Shown here piece by piece: positions 17,608-25,482 of a stretch of 31,871 nucleotides of DNA (within the stretch, counting starts at the first letter, position 1; each line of letters opens with the position of its first letter). Origin of the DNA: Chloroflexi bacterium UBA6622 (GTDB lineage Bacteria; Chloroflexota; UBA11872). The stretch is taken from assembly GCA_002433065.1 (NCBI GenBank), contig DJHK01000048.1, positions 24,416-56,286 of the forward strand. The letters are read 5' to 3'. A program made the translations under genes and the position numbers. The notes beneath the pieces were generated by a model. The model was not told where the DNA came from and ran no database searches. It saw only the letters and a list, made by a program, of their open reading frames with translations.

Positions 17608-17679
17608 ATGGATCCTAAATTGGTAGGTACAGACCACCACTGTAGCGGTTTTGCACCAAAAATCCGAAATGTTGAATGT

Positions 17680-18585
17680 CTATTCTGCCCACGCACTGGC
17701 TTGTGGGTCGAGTGCTTCTCGCAGACCATCCCCAAATAAGTTGATGGATAACACCGTAATCGCAATCGCAACTCCATTAAATGTCGAAATCCACCAGTAG
17801 CTACGGAGCAGGTGTTTACTCTTCGCCAGCTCCAAACCCCACTCTGGTGACGGGGCTTCGGCACCTAGCCCCAAAAAGCTCAGGCCCGCTGAAGCCAAGA
17901 TCGCACCACCGAGCCCCATCGTGGCCATGATCAAGATCGGACTCACCACATTAGGCAAAATGTGGCGCAGCATGATGCGGCGGTCGGACATACCAATTGC
18001 ACGGGCCGCACGCACATACACCTGGTCACGAGCGGCCAGGGTTGTACCTCGAACGACCCTGGCATAGAACGGCACCCCCGCAACACCCAGCGCAATCATC
18101 GCGTTGCGCAACCCGGGACCAAGCGAGGCCACCACGGTCAGGGCCAAGAGCAACCCCGGGAACGCCAACATGACATCAAGTATTCGACTGATCACCATGT
18201 CGGGCCAGCGGCCAAAGTACCCCGCAACCAATCCAAGCAGGCTTCCAACCACCATAGAAATGGTTACGGCAGAAAACCCAATGGTCAACGAGATACGCGA
18301 CCCACGGACGATCCGGCTAAACACGTCACGCCCGATGTCGTCCGTGCCCAGAATGTGACCTTCCGTAAATGGCGGCAAACCGGCGGACGGAATGTCAAAG
18401 GTGTTCACCGGCTCAATCGCAATCACGTCGGCCAAGACGGCCATAGCTCCAATAATTACAAGCACAATCAATCCCGCCATGGCGGCCCGATTTCGCACCA
18501 AGCGCCGTCGCGCCATAGCCCATCCACTCCGAGACGGTCGTGCTACCGCCACCTCAGGAGTATCTGCGACCTCTGCAACCGCCAT
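17680..18585 (-). CDS. dppC: Oligopeptide/dipeptide-type ABC transporter permease (DppC-like)
   Basis: This 301-residue permease has the DppC hallmarks: an N-terminal cytoplasmic segment, a first helix near residues 36-55, HILGTDDIGRDVFSRIVRGSR, and then five further hydrophobic helices. The EAA docking loop VRAARAIGMSDRRIMLRHIL and the conserved GLSFLGLGAEAPSPEWG are present. The ATG at 18583-18585 follows GGGGGA. A 152-nt gap separates it from the nitrilase gene upstream, where I see no strong hairpin; a promoter there is possible. It completes the importer with DppB and the lipoprotein. Confidence 0.95.
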   Translation of the reverse strand: MAVAEVADTPEVAVARPSRSGWAMARRRLVRNRAAMAGLIVLVIIGAMAVLADVIAIEPVNTFDIPSAGLPPFTEGHILGTDDIGRDVFSRIVRGSRISLTIGFSAVTISMVVGSLLGLVAGYFGRWPDMVISRILDVMLAFPGLLLALTVVASLGPGLRNAMIALGVAGVPFYARVVRGTTLAARDQVYVRAARAIGMSDRRIMLRHILPNVVSPILIMATMGLGGAILASAGLSFLGLGAEAPSPEWGLELAKSKHLLRSYWWISTFNGVAIAITVLSINLFGDGLREALDPQASAWAE

Positions 18586-18737
18586 TTTTCCCCCACATCA
18601 CGAAGGCTTGAAAATCACCAACGGGCCACTGCCAAACGAAACGCGCTCAACCAAACCAGGTTGGCAGCCGCGCGTGCGATAGACGTTACGTGCACACCCT
18701 GTAGACCGTCAACCAAACAATGTCAAAAGACTAGAGA

Positions 18738-19550
18738 CTAGCTCGAGACATATAAATCCGGGCGTCGACTCTGTTGAGTATTGAGCACATGGCTTGCCCG
18801 ACGAACACGACCGGCCTCTACATCAATATCACCTACCACCACCGTCTCTTTGTTGCCTGCAGCAGTGGCGATGGGCTGGCCTTCATGATCAACCAGCGCC
18901 GACACACCCCTATAAATACGTGATGGCTCGCCTTCAGGTTGCGGGCCGGCCAGACCAACCCGATTGACAGCCGCCACAGGAATCCTATTAAACAACGCGA
19001 GCGCTGCCGGCTCCCACGGGGCCATGTACATCCGATTATTCAGCCAGACGAGAATCTCGGCGCCTTGATTGACAAGGGTGACCGGTAATTCCCCATGATG
19101 ACCGTCGTAACAAATCATCAGACCCAACCGGACACCTGCTACATCGAGTAAACCGAGAGTCTGACCAGGAGCAAACGCTGTGGATTCATCAACATGCGGT
19201 TCATCATTCACACAAAGATGAGTCTTGGCATAGGACCCGATCACACCTTCCGGACCAATCAGGTACGAAGCGTTCTGGGGGCGTCCTTCAGAGTCTAAAA
19301 TCACCAAGCCAACCACGATCGATGCGCTTGTAGCTGCAGCCAATGTCGCAAGCGCCTCAACAGTCGGGCCATCACGCGGTTCCGCCACCCGTGCATAGTC
19401 CACCAGTGAATAACACGACGTCGCTAGCTCTGGAAGCACGACGAGATCGGGGCGCTCCCATAGGGCCTGTTCCGTCATCCGAAGAACGCGCTCGCGATTA
19501 GCCTCGATCTCACCGTCCACGAGCGCTACCTGCACACACGCCACACGCAT
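18738..19550 (-). CDS. Carbon-nitrogen hydrolase (nitrilase superfamily)
   Basis: This 270-residue amidohydrolase has the complete catalytic set: Glu41 (VVLPE), Lys109 (YAKTHL) and Cys147 (MICYDGHHGELP). The superfamily hydrolyses amides, carbamoyl groups or nitriles. The loop pattern and length fit the amidase/N-carbamoylase-like branches more than true nitrilases, but I cannot fix the branch. It begins 6 nt after the Gfo/Idh gene, so the two are co-transcribed. With HyuAB on the facing operon it suggests breakdown of a compound holding amide or ureido bonds; an N-carbamoyl amidohydrolase acting after a hydantoinase would be a natural pair, though this is inference. Confidence 0.9.
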   Translation of the reverse strand: MRVACVQVALVDGEIEANRERVLRMTEQALWERPDLVVLPELATSCYSLVDYARVAEPRDGPTVEALATLAAATSASIVVGLVILDSEGRPQNASYLIGPEGVIGSYAKTHLCVNDEPHVDESTAFAPGQTLGLLDVAGVRLGLMICYDGHHGELPVTLVNQGAEILVWLNNRMYMAPWEPAALALFNRIPVAAVNRVGLAGPQPEGEPSRIYRGVSALVDHEGQPIATAAGNKETVVVGDIDVEAGRVRRASHVLNTQQSRRPDLYVSS

Positions 19551-19556
19551 TAGACG

Positions 19557-20615
19557 CTATCCCCCATCAAACGGACGGCGCTCGTCGCGAGCCAGGGGCA
19601 AATTCACCCGGGCACCCAAATGGGCGCTTAGATACGCCGCCTGAAGAATTTCCACGCACCGGAGACCGTCCTCACCGGTCAACACAGGCGCTTCATCACG
19701 AAGCACCCATCCAGCGAAACTTGACCATTCGTGGTCGTACGCCTCATCCGCCTCGTTATGTGCAAGCTGGACTTCCTGAACGTCCTGATCTTCCCGCTGG
19801 GAGGTTATGGTCAATCGTTGGGGATCATAGGCAAGGCCTCCATGCTCACAAACAATGTCAAACCCAAAGGCGGTGTGGTAGTTCGCCATTGGGAAATATG
19901 TCGACACCTGCAAAGACCCCACCATTCCACTCGCAAATGTCATGGCCACTGAGATGGCATCTTCCTGATCGGACACCTCCGGATGTACCTTGGGCCCAAT
20001 CACCGCATAAACGGAATCCACCTCACCAAACAAGTAGCGCAGAGTGTCCACATCATGAACACCAGCCCAATACAGGAGGCCGCCACAGTCATCCCGACGA
20101 CTCCAAAACCCGGTTATTCGACGTCCAAAAAATCCTCGCACGTTCACCGCCAACGGGCGTCCTAGCCCTTCGTCAGCCAAAGCGTGTTTGAGCGCAGTCG
20201 CCGCCGGGCGAAATCGACGTTTATGCCCAACCATGAGCTTGATGCCATGCGCATCGGCCGCTTCCTGCATCTCGTAACAATCTGCAACAGTGATCGCCAT
20301 GGTTTTCTCACAAAACACATGGCGTCCGGCCTGTGCAGCATCCACCACGATGTCGCGATGGGTAGCGTGGGTAGTCACAACAGCCACCGCGTCACAGTCA
20401 CACTCCTCAAGCAACGCCTGATGACTCGACCAGTGCGGAACACCGCGGGCTAACCCCAGACGTTCCGCCAGTTCAGGCACAACATCGGCCACACCAACCA
20501 ATTCGATCTCTGGCTGTCGGTCGAGGAGTTCGGTCGTATAGCTTCCAAAGCCACCGGCACCGATCAGCCCAAGCCGCAACACAGATGGTGAGGACGCTTT
20601 GCTTACCACACCCAT
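19557..20615 (-). CDS. Gfo/Idh/MocA family NAD(P)-dependent oxidoreductase
   Basis: This 352-residue protein has an N-terminal Rossmann fold (LGLIGAGGFG, residues 15-24), the CEKTMAIT motif with Lys104 (usually EKP) and the substrate-domain segment WAGVHDVDTLRYLFG. The family oxidises or reduces sugars, inositols and amino-sugar derivatives. The ATG at 20613-20615 is chosen because GGAGGGG lies just upstream. An open frame continues 39 codons further 5', but that part is unlike the family and would run into the divergent gene's promoter area. It is the first gene of the - strand importer operon. Confidence 0.9.
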   Translation of the reverse strand: MGVVSKASSPSVLRLGLIGAGGFGSYTTELLDRQPEIELVGVADVVPELAERLGLARGVPHWSSHQALLEECDCDAVAVVTTHATHRDIVVDAAQAGRHVFCEKTMAITVADCYEMQEAADAHGIKLMVGHKRRFRPAATALKHALADEGLGRPLAVNVRGFFGRRITGFWSRRDDCGGLLYWAGVHDVDTLRYLFGEVDSVYAVIGPKVHPEVSDQEDAISVAMTFASGMVGSLQVSTYFPMANYHTAFGFDIVCEHGGLAYDPQRLTITSQREDQDVQEVQLAHNEADEAYDHEWSSFAGWVLRDEAPVLTGEDGLRCVEILQAAYLSAHLGARVNLPLARDERRPFDGG

Positions 20616-20719
20616 ATCCCCTCCACTACGCACACACTTAGTCTCGTGATGACAATCACGTGTAGTATGCGGCAACACGCGCGACCGTTGGTCGCCATAT
20701 TCAAATAGGTAGAAGATCA
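20616..20719. promoter_or_regulatory. Divergent promoter region with two inverted repeats
   Basis: This 104-nt gap lies between two divergently transcribed genes and must hold promoters for both. CGTGAT-GACA-ATCACG (20645-20660) and GCGAC-CGTTG-GTCGC (20681-20695) are perfect inverted repeats. They are candidate operators for a shared regulator. No regulator gene is present in the window. Confidence 0.5.
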
Positions 20720-22039
20720 GTGGCAGACGCACGGAACATTGGCCAGACCTCGGCCACAGAAGCAGAGCTTCTTGATCTCGCCGGCAATGTTCTTAACGGA
20801 GGAGCCCTTGGATTCCTCATGCTGCCGCGTGAAGCCGACGTCGTTATCCGAGAAGGACGTGGAAGCAAATTAATCAGCGTTGACGGTCGCGAATATATCG
20901 ATTTTCTTATGGGGTCGGGACCAATGTTGGTCGGACACTGCCACCCACGCGTCATTGAAGCGGTCGAACACCAAATGCGGCAGGGCACCACGTTTTACTT
21001 TCTTAACGAACCCGCAATCCGATTAGCCGAACAGATGATCGAAGCCGTCCCGTGCGCAGAGGAAATCCGGTATGTAAGCACTGGGTCGGACGCCACCTTC
21101 CTGTCACTCAGAGCCGGTCGTGCGTTCGCCGGACGATCAAAAATCTTGAAATTTGAAGGCGGATGGCATGGAACGAATGACTACGCAATGTTTGGCACGG
21201 TGCCCCAACACGCCAGCGACTACCCACACGCCGAAAGCGACTCCCTGGGAGTCCCGGATGTCCTCGGCGACGAGGTTCTCGTGGCTCCCTTCAACGATGC
21301 AGAGTTTGCGGAACAGGTAATTGACCAGCATGCCGGCGAACTAGGGGCCGTCATTGTCGAACCACTCCAGCGGGTACTAAAACCCGAACCAGGATTTCTC
21401 CAAGCGGTACGTGACGCATGCACTCGACACGGCATCGTGCTGATCTTTGATGAAATTGTGACGGGATTCCGACTGGCATGGGGCGGGGCCCAAGAAGCCT
21501 ATGGTGTCGTCCCTGATCTTGCGTGCTACGGAAAAGCCATGGCTGGAGGCTATCCGCTTGCAGTTATCGCCGGACGCAAGGAAGTCATGGACGCTTTTGG
21601 CAATGTGAGTCGGCCGCCACAATCGATTGCCTGGGCGAGCGGAACCTTTAATGGGAACCCTATCGGGTCAACAGCCGCTCTGGCCGCCATGGAACTTCTC
21701 AGTGCCCCTGGTGTGTACGACCAACTCCATCGCATCGGATCCCGATTACGGTCGGGAATCGAAGAAGCAGGACGACGCCATGGACTACCGGTGCAAGCAC
21801 TTGGAGAAGACATGGTCTTTGGTGTTCGCTTCATGGAGAACAGCCAGCCGAAAACCTGGGTGGACCTCTTGGAGAACGACAAGGCGATGGGATCCACGTT
21901 CGCCGTCGAATGCGTCAAGCGTGGCATCCTGATTGTCCCGAACGAAAAGTTTTATATTTCGATCGCCCACACCGACGAGGACGTGGACCGAACGCTCGAG
22001 ATTATCGACGAGGCACTAAAAGTAGTGGCTGCCGGCTAG
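20720..22039 (+). CDS. Class III aminotransferase, glutamate-1-semialdehyde aminomutase (HemL)-like, second copy
   Basis: This 439-residue PLP enzyme has FDEIVTGFRLAWGG and the Schiff-base lysine Lys272 (YGKAMAGGYPLAVIAG). It is only distantly similar to the enzyme at 7852-9174: the phosphate-loop region is STGSDATFLSLRAGRA rather than TSGSEATYHAVRLARA. It is therefore an old paralogue and not a recent duplicate. The GTG start is preceded by a weak AGGTAGAAG; the next ATG would remove conserved N-terminal residues. It diverges from the Gfo/Idh gene and may share its control. Its stop overlaps that of the convergent SDR within the palindrome CTAG. A catabolic transaminase/mutase role is more likely than haem synthesis. 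Confidence 0.88.
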   Translation: MADARNIGQTSATEAELLDLAGNVLNGGALGFLMLPREADVVIREGRGSKLISVDGREYIDFLMGSGPMLVGHCHPRVIEAVEHQMRQGTTFYFLNEPAIRLAEQMIEAVPCAEEIRYVSTGSDATFLSLRAGRAFAGRSKILKFEGGWHGTNDYAMFGTVPQHASDYPHAESDSLGVPDVLGDEVLVAPFNDAEFAEQVIDQHAGELGAVIVEPLQRVLKPEPGFLQAVRDACTRHGIVLIFDEIVTGFRLAWGGAQEAYGVVPDLACYGKAMAGGYPLAVIAGRKEVMDAFGNVSRPPQSIAWASGTFNGNPIGSTAALAAMELLSAPGVYDQLHRIGSRLRSGIEEAGRRHGLPVQALGEDMVFGVRFMENSQPKTWVDLLENDKAMGSTFAVECVKRGILIVPNEKFYISIAHTDEDVDRTLEIIDEALKVVAAG

Positions 22040-22824
22040 ACAGCGTCTGGTCCCGACTCCACGCGAACATCCAGCGCCATGCGTGAAGTCAGCGCGCCAT
22101 CCACGTAGAGGATCTCCCCACTGACATAAGCCGCTTCGTCCGACGCGAGATATGCCACAGCCGCGGCAATCTCAGACGGCTGGCCCACCCGTCCCATCGG
22201 TATGGCCGCACCAATTACATCTGGATCCAGATTTTGCGATTCGTATCGATCAACCTGAATCGCACCTGGGGCAATGACATTACACGTAACGCCGTGAGGG
22301 GCGAGTTCTATTGCCAACGCCCTTGTAAAGCCATTGATCCCACCCTTGGTCGCCCCATAGATGACATGGCCAGGCATATGGACCATGCCGTGGACCGAAC
22401 TAATGTTGATGATGCGCCCCGAACCCTGTTCAGTCATATGTCGGGCAGCATCCTGGCTGCCGGCCAGCATCGACATCAAATTGATATTGAACACGTCCTG
22501 CCATCGTTCTGTGGTTCCTGACAGAAACGCTTCATCCAGGGTAAAACCCGCGTTATTCACCAAGATATCCAAGCGACCATACGTCTCGACGGACATCGCT
22601 ACAACAGCACGGGCAGCGTCCGGATCTCGAAGATCCGCACGGACCGTTTCGATTTCCACACCATTAGTCCTAAGTTCATCACGAAGCTGATCAGCCCCAG
22701 CCATACTGTGCGAAGCCGAAATGACCAGCCGGCAACCTTCAGCGCCCAGACGCCGTGCAATGCCGGCTCCAATACCGGTCCCACCACCGGTTACGACTGC
22801 CACTCGACCCTTAAGCCCTGCCAT
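22036..22824 (-). CDS. Short-chain dehydrogenase/reductase (SDR), classical type
   Basis: This 262-residue SDR has the cofactor motif TGGGTGIG (12-19), NNAG (90-93), and the catalytic Ser143, Tyr156 and Lys160 (YGATK). SDEAAYVSGEILYVDGA is the normal C-terminal motif. The ATG at 22822-22824 has GGAGG eight bases upstream and gives the standard MAGLKGRVAVVTGGG start. It is convergent with the aminotransferase and divergent from the hydroxyacid dehydrogenase. It probably oxidises a secondary alcohol of a sugar or hydroxy acid; the exact substrate is not readable. Confidence 0.92.
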   Translation of the reverse strand: MAGLKGRVAVVTGGGTGIGAGIARRLGAEGCRLVISASHSMAGADQLRDELRTNGVEIETVRADLRDPDAARAVVAMSVETYGRLDILVNNAGFTLDEAFLSGTTERWQDVFNINLMSMLAGSQDAARHMTEQGSGRIINISSVHGMVHMPGHVIYGATKGGINGFTRALAIELAPHGVTCNVIAPGAIQVDRYESQNLDPDVIGAAIPMGRVGQPSEIAAAVAYLASDEAAYVSGEILYVDGALTSRMALDVRVESGPDAV

Positions 22825-22964
22825 ACATCGTGCCTCCAGCCCCAAGCAAACGCCGGGAACAAGAACATTGTGTCACGAGGAATCGTGTCGACATGCTCCG
22901 AACCTTCTAAGCTAGACCCTCGTTATGTGGCTCGTCGTCTACGAGTCCCCTGTGGGAGCCTGCA
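22825..22964. promoter_or_regulatory. Divergent intergenic region with short inverted repeats
   Basis: This 140-nt gap separates the SDR from the D-2-hydroxyacid dehydrogenase. It contains CACGA-GGAA-TCGTG (22874-22887) and CTCGT-CGTCT-ACGAG (22931-22945). The second ends 19 nt before the + strand start codon and could influence ribosome access. I could not place promoter boxes with confidence. Confidence 0.35.
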
Positions 22965-23909
22965 ATGCGTATCTTGCTCATGACAGATTGGATGACGCCA
23001 ATACGCGATGCCCTGAACACAGCACTGCCTGACCATGACATCGTGACCGCGGAGCCAGAGAAGTTGTCGGACGCAATCGCACAAGCCAATGTATTGATCC
23101 CAGCCAGAAATCCAATTACGACCGTTGAACTACAGCAAGGAACAAATCTCCAGCTCATTCAACAATTTGGAGCCGGGGTTGACGCCGTCGATCTTGAAAG
23201 CGCAGCGGCCATGGGTATACCTGTAGCGAATGTTCCATCCGGTCCATCAGATCTAGCAAAGGCAGTGGCCGAATTCGCGTTGTTTCACATGATTGGCGCC
23301 GGACGAAGATTCGCAACACTCCAACAAGCCTTGGCCAAACAATCAGTCCAAACACCGTTTGGTGCCTCCGTTTTTGAGGCCCGGGTATGCATCATCGGCG
23401 TAGGCGGCGTCGGATCAGCGCTAGCCCGGTTACTGCAAGCATTCGATTGTGATGTGGTCGGCGTAAAACGCACACCAGATGATGACCTAGCCGGTGAGCT
23501 CGGTATGAAACGAATCTATCCCAGCAACCAGCTCCAAGCAGCTGTCCGGAATTGCGGGTTCGTAGTCGTGGCCGTCCCGCTTACCGAGAAAACCACAAAC
23601 CTTATAACCACAGATGTTATCGAGGCAATGCCCAGAAGATCCGTGCTCGTAAACGTGGCACGAGGACCAGTCGTGGACGAAAACGCGTTAATGGCCGCGC
23701 TCAGTCGGGGCCACCTGGCCTCAGCAGGTCTTGATGTGTTCTGGAATGAGCCCGTTGATCCGACACATCCGGTCTTTAAGGAAGAAGTATTCACCACACC
23801 GCATTGCGCGTCGTCATGCGACCTGTTCCTGCGAGGCGCAGCACGAGTCGTACGTGGAAACATTGAACGGCTCGAACGTGGGGAGGCTCTAGCACACCAG
23901 CTCAACTAG
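22965..23909 (+). CDS. D-isomer-specific 2-hydroxyacid dehydrogenase
   Basis: This 314-residue NAD(P)-dependent enzyme interconverts a 2-oxo acid and a D-2-hydroxy acid. The nucleotide fold has GVGGVG (145-150), and the catalytic Arg233 (NVARGPVVDE), Glu262 (NEPVDP) and His280 (TTPHCAS) are all present. Length is normal. The ATG at 22965 has GGGAG upstream. It could act as a glyoxylate/hydroxypyruvate or phosphoglycerate-type dehydrogenase; the short C-terminus lacks the ACT domain of SerA. It stands alone on the + strand between two - strand genes. Confidence 0.92.
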   Translation: MRILLMTDWMTPIRDALNTALPDHDIVTAEPEKLSDAIAQANVLIPARNPITTVELQQGTNLQLIQQFGAGVDAVDLESAAAMGIPVANVPSGPSDLAKAVAEFALFHMIGAGRRFATLQQALAKQSVQTPFGASVFEARVCIIGVGGVGSALARLLQAFDCDVVGVKRTPDDDLAGELGMKRIYPSNQLQAAVRNCGFVVVAVPLTEKTTNLITTDVIEAMPRRSVLVNVARGPVVDENALMAALSRGHLASAGLDVFWNEPVDPTHPVFKEEVFTTPHCASSCDLFLRGAARVVRGNIERLERGEALAHQLN

Positions 23910-23946
23910 ACCCAACAAGCCACCTGAATAAACCGGCACGACCGAG

Positions 23947-24282
23947 CTAGAGAAGCTCGTCCTCGACAACCACGGCAGTGCCATAAGCCAAGATTTCAGC
24001 GGCACCCCCCATCACCACAGATGTGGCAAATCTAACGTCCACCACCGCGTTGGCTCCCTTCGATCGTGCTTCATCACACATACGATCCAACGCCTGCTCA
24101 CGACTCTCGGCTAGAAGCTTTCCATACTCGTGAATCTCGCCGCCTACGATCGAACGAAGACCGGCCATGATGTCCTTACCAACATGACGCGCCCGAACCG
24201 TGTTCCCGCGGACGAGACCGACGGTCGTCGCGATCCGTTTTCCTCCCAAGCTGGAGCTGGTCACAGCAATTACATCACTCAT
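23947..24282 (-). CDS. ybjQ: YbjQ/UPF0145 family protein
   Basis: This 111-residue protein has the family pattern: an N-terminal beta strand, GLVRGNTVRARHVGKDIMAG, REQALDRMCDEARSKGANAV and FATSVVMGGAAEILAYGTAV. Family members form ring-like pentamers and have been called heavy-metal-binding domains, but the biological role is unproven. The ATG overlaps the stop of the small membrane-protein gene by 4 nt (ATGA), so the two are likely co-translated and may work together at the membrane. Confidence 0.9.
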   Translation of the reverse strand: MSDVIAVTSSSLGGKRIATTVGLVRGNTVRARHVGKDIMAGLRSIVGGEIHEYGKLLAESREQALDRMCDEARSKGANAVVDVRFATSVVMGGAAEILAYGTAVVVEDELL

Positions 24283-24503
24283 GATTGGACATCCTTATAC
24301 GGGTCAGCCTTTTGCGTGACCATTCGCTGTTGGCCAACCACACCGAGCCCTAAGACCAAGCCCCCAATAAGCACGGCGGCCAGCACTTTAAGCACAATGG
24401 GAATGTCGGTATCCACAAACAATTCGTAAGCAACATAACCTAGCAATCCCAGCGATCCAATAATCACCAACCACCACGCTACGTTAAATAGAACACGTGT
24501 CAC
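24279..24503 (-). CDS. Small two-helix membrane protein of unknown function
   Basis: This 74-residue protein has two hydrophobic helices, about residues 8-30 (WWLVIIGSLGLLGYVAYELF) and 37-57 (VLKVLAAVLIGGLVLGLGVV). A short polar tail (QKADPYKDVQS) follows. It starts at GTG (24501-24503) with GGAAGG about ten bases upstream. I recognise no named family. Its 4-nt overlap with ybjQ suggests that it anchors or partners that protein. Confidence 0.75.
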   Translation of the reverse strand: MTRVLFNVAWWLVIIGSLGLLGYVAYELFVDTDIPIVLKVLAAVLIGGLVLGLGVVGQQRMVTQKADPYKDVQS

Positions 24504-24551
24504 ACAGCGATTCCTTCCATGGAATCTCGGGACAGATGCGGGAAGCAGAAA

Positions 24552-24620
24552 CGGCTGCGGTCGGAGCCATGGCGCGTGATCGCCATTAGCCCCTGACTCC
24601 GGAACAGATGCCCGCAGCCG
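24552..24620 (-). terminator. Nested stem-loop downstream of the FAH-family gene
   Basis: Three nested complementary pairs fill this gap: CGGCTGCGG (24552-24560) with CCGCAGCCG (24612-24620), CGGAG (24562-24566) with CTCCG (24597-24601), and ATGGCG (24569-24574) with CGCCAT (24581-24586). On the - strand the structure begins 20 nt after the FAH-family stop codon and is followed by TTTCTGCTT, which suits a terminator. Internal bulges make it larger than a simple terminator, so a structured leader or small RNA is also possible. Confidence 0.5.
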
Positions 24621-24640
24621 CCCCTGGACCCGTATCGTCG

Positions 24641-25414
24641 TTAGCTTGGAAAACCGACCGGATTCGAAAGAATGCCGTTACCTTCCAGCTCAACCTCCGT
24701 GATATCCCCGCTGTTCATGGCTTGGGTTTGTCCCGACGTACCTGTAAAGACGGCATCACCCGGTTCAAGCGTCATGCTCTGTGAGATGAAACTGATGAGC
24801 GTGTCCACACCAAATATCAAGTCACTCGTATTCGTGTACTGGACCTGCTCGCCATTCACACGAGTGATTAACTCAAGGTTGTTGTAATCAAGCCCCGTTG
24901 TAATCCATGGGCCAAACGGTGAGTAGGTGTCGGCGCCTTTACCACGCCACCACTGAACATCACCGTCGTTTGTGGTCGCGCCGTTCTGCCACTCGCGCTC
25001 GCTGATATCGTTCGCACAACAGACACCAAGGACGTAATCCTTCACCTCGGCTTCTGATACACGCTTACATTGCTTACCAATAATCACGGCCATCTCACCT
25101 TCGTAGTGAAGATTCGTACAGCCTTCAAGCCACTCGATTGTCCCGCCCGGTTCCAACACCGAGGAAGGAGGCGCCAAGAACGGCTGCGGCCGAGTAAACG
25201 GCGGAGTGTCACCCATGTGACTCAGATAATTTCCAGCAATGTTCAAAATCTTCGACGGCATCGTCGGAGCCAACAGCTGCACATCAGCCAAGGCTACTGA
25301 ATTACCGGTTCTAGATAGGTCACCAAAAAAGTCGCCAGAGATCTCAGCGATCTGGTCACCTTCCACAATGCCATGATGAACCTGTCCATTAATGCTGTAA
25401 CGCGCCAGATGCAT
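24641..25414 (-). CDS. Fumarylacetoacetate hydrolase (FAH) family protein
   Basis: This 257-residue protein has the FAH-fold metal site: Glu105 and Glu107 (HYEGEMAVIIG) and Asp136 (CCANDISERE). The conserved KGADTYSPFGPW and VFTGTSGQT segments are also present. Family members cleave C-C bonds in acylpyruvates or act as hydratases/decarboxylases on 2-oxo-4-enoic acids. One branch hydrolyses 2,4-dioxo-3-deoxy sugar acids in non-phosphorylative sugar pathways. The ATG at 25412-25414 has GGGAGG six bases upstream. It lies 68 nt after the 3-hydroxyacyl-CoA-dehydrogenase-like gene. The specific substrate is not readable. Confidence 0.9.
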   Translation of the reverse strand: MHLARYSINGQVHHGIVEGDQIAEISGDFFGDLSRTGNSVALADVQLLAPTMPSKILNIAGNYLSHMGDTPPFTRPQPFLAPPSSVLEPGGTIEWLEGCTNLHYEGEMAVIIGKQCKRVSEAEVKDYVLGVCCANDISEREWQNGATTNDGDVQWWRGKGADTYSPFGPWITTGLDYNNLELITRVNGEQVQYTNTSDLIFGVDTLISFISQSMTLEPGDAVFTGTSGQTQAMNSGDITEVELEGNGILSNPVGFPS

Positions 25415-25482
25415 AAATTTCCTCCCAGAGAGTTTGATGCAGGATACCTAGCGCCAGAGCCGATGGCGATTGTGAGCACTGA

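Noticed and set aside
17308..17739. A + strand open frame with repeated LLDDLF and DRNFL units
   Set aside because: It is the antisense of the KEVPVEK repeat in the binding lipoprotein; the repeats arise from the coding repeat on the other strand.
17962..18741. A 259-codon + strand open frame
   Set aside because: It is antisense to dppC, rich in His, Arg and Asn, and unlike any protein family; dppC is unmistakable.
20616..20732. N-terminal extension of the Gfo/Idh gene
   Set aside because: It would overlap the divergent aminotransferase start and lacks family similarity; the ATG at 20615 has a strong ribosome-binding site.
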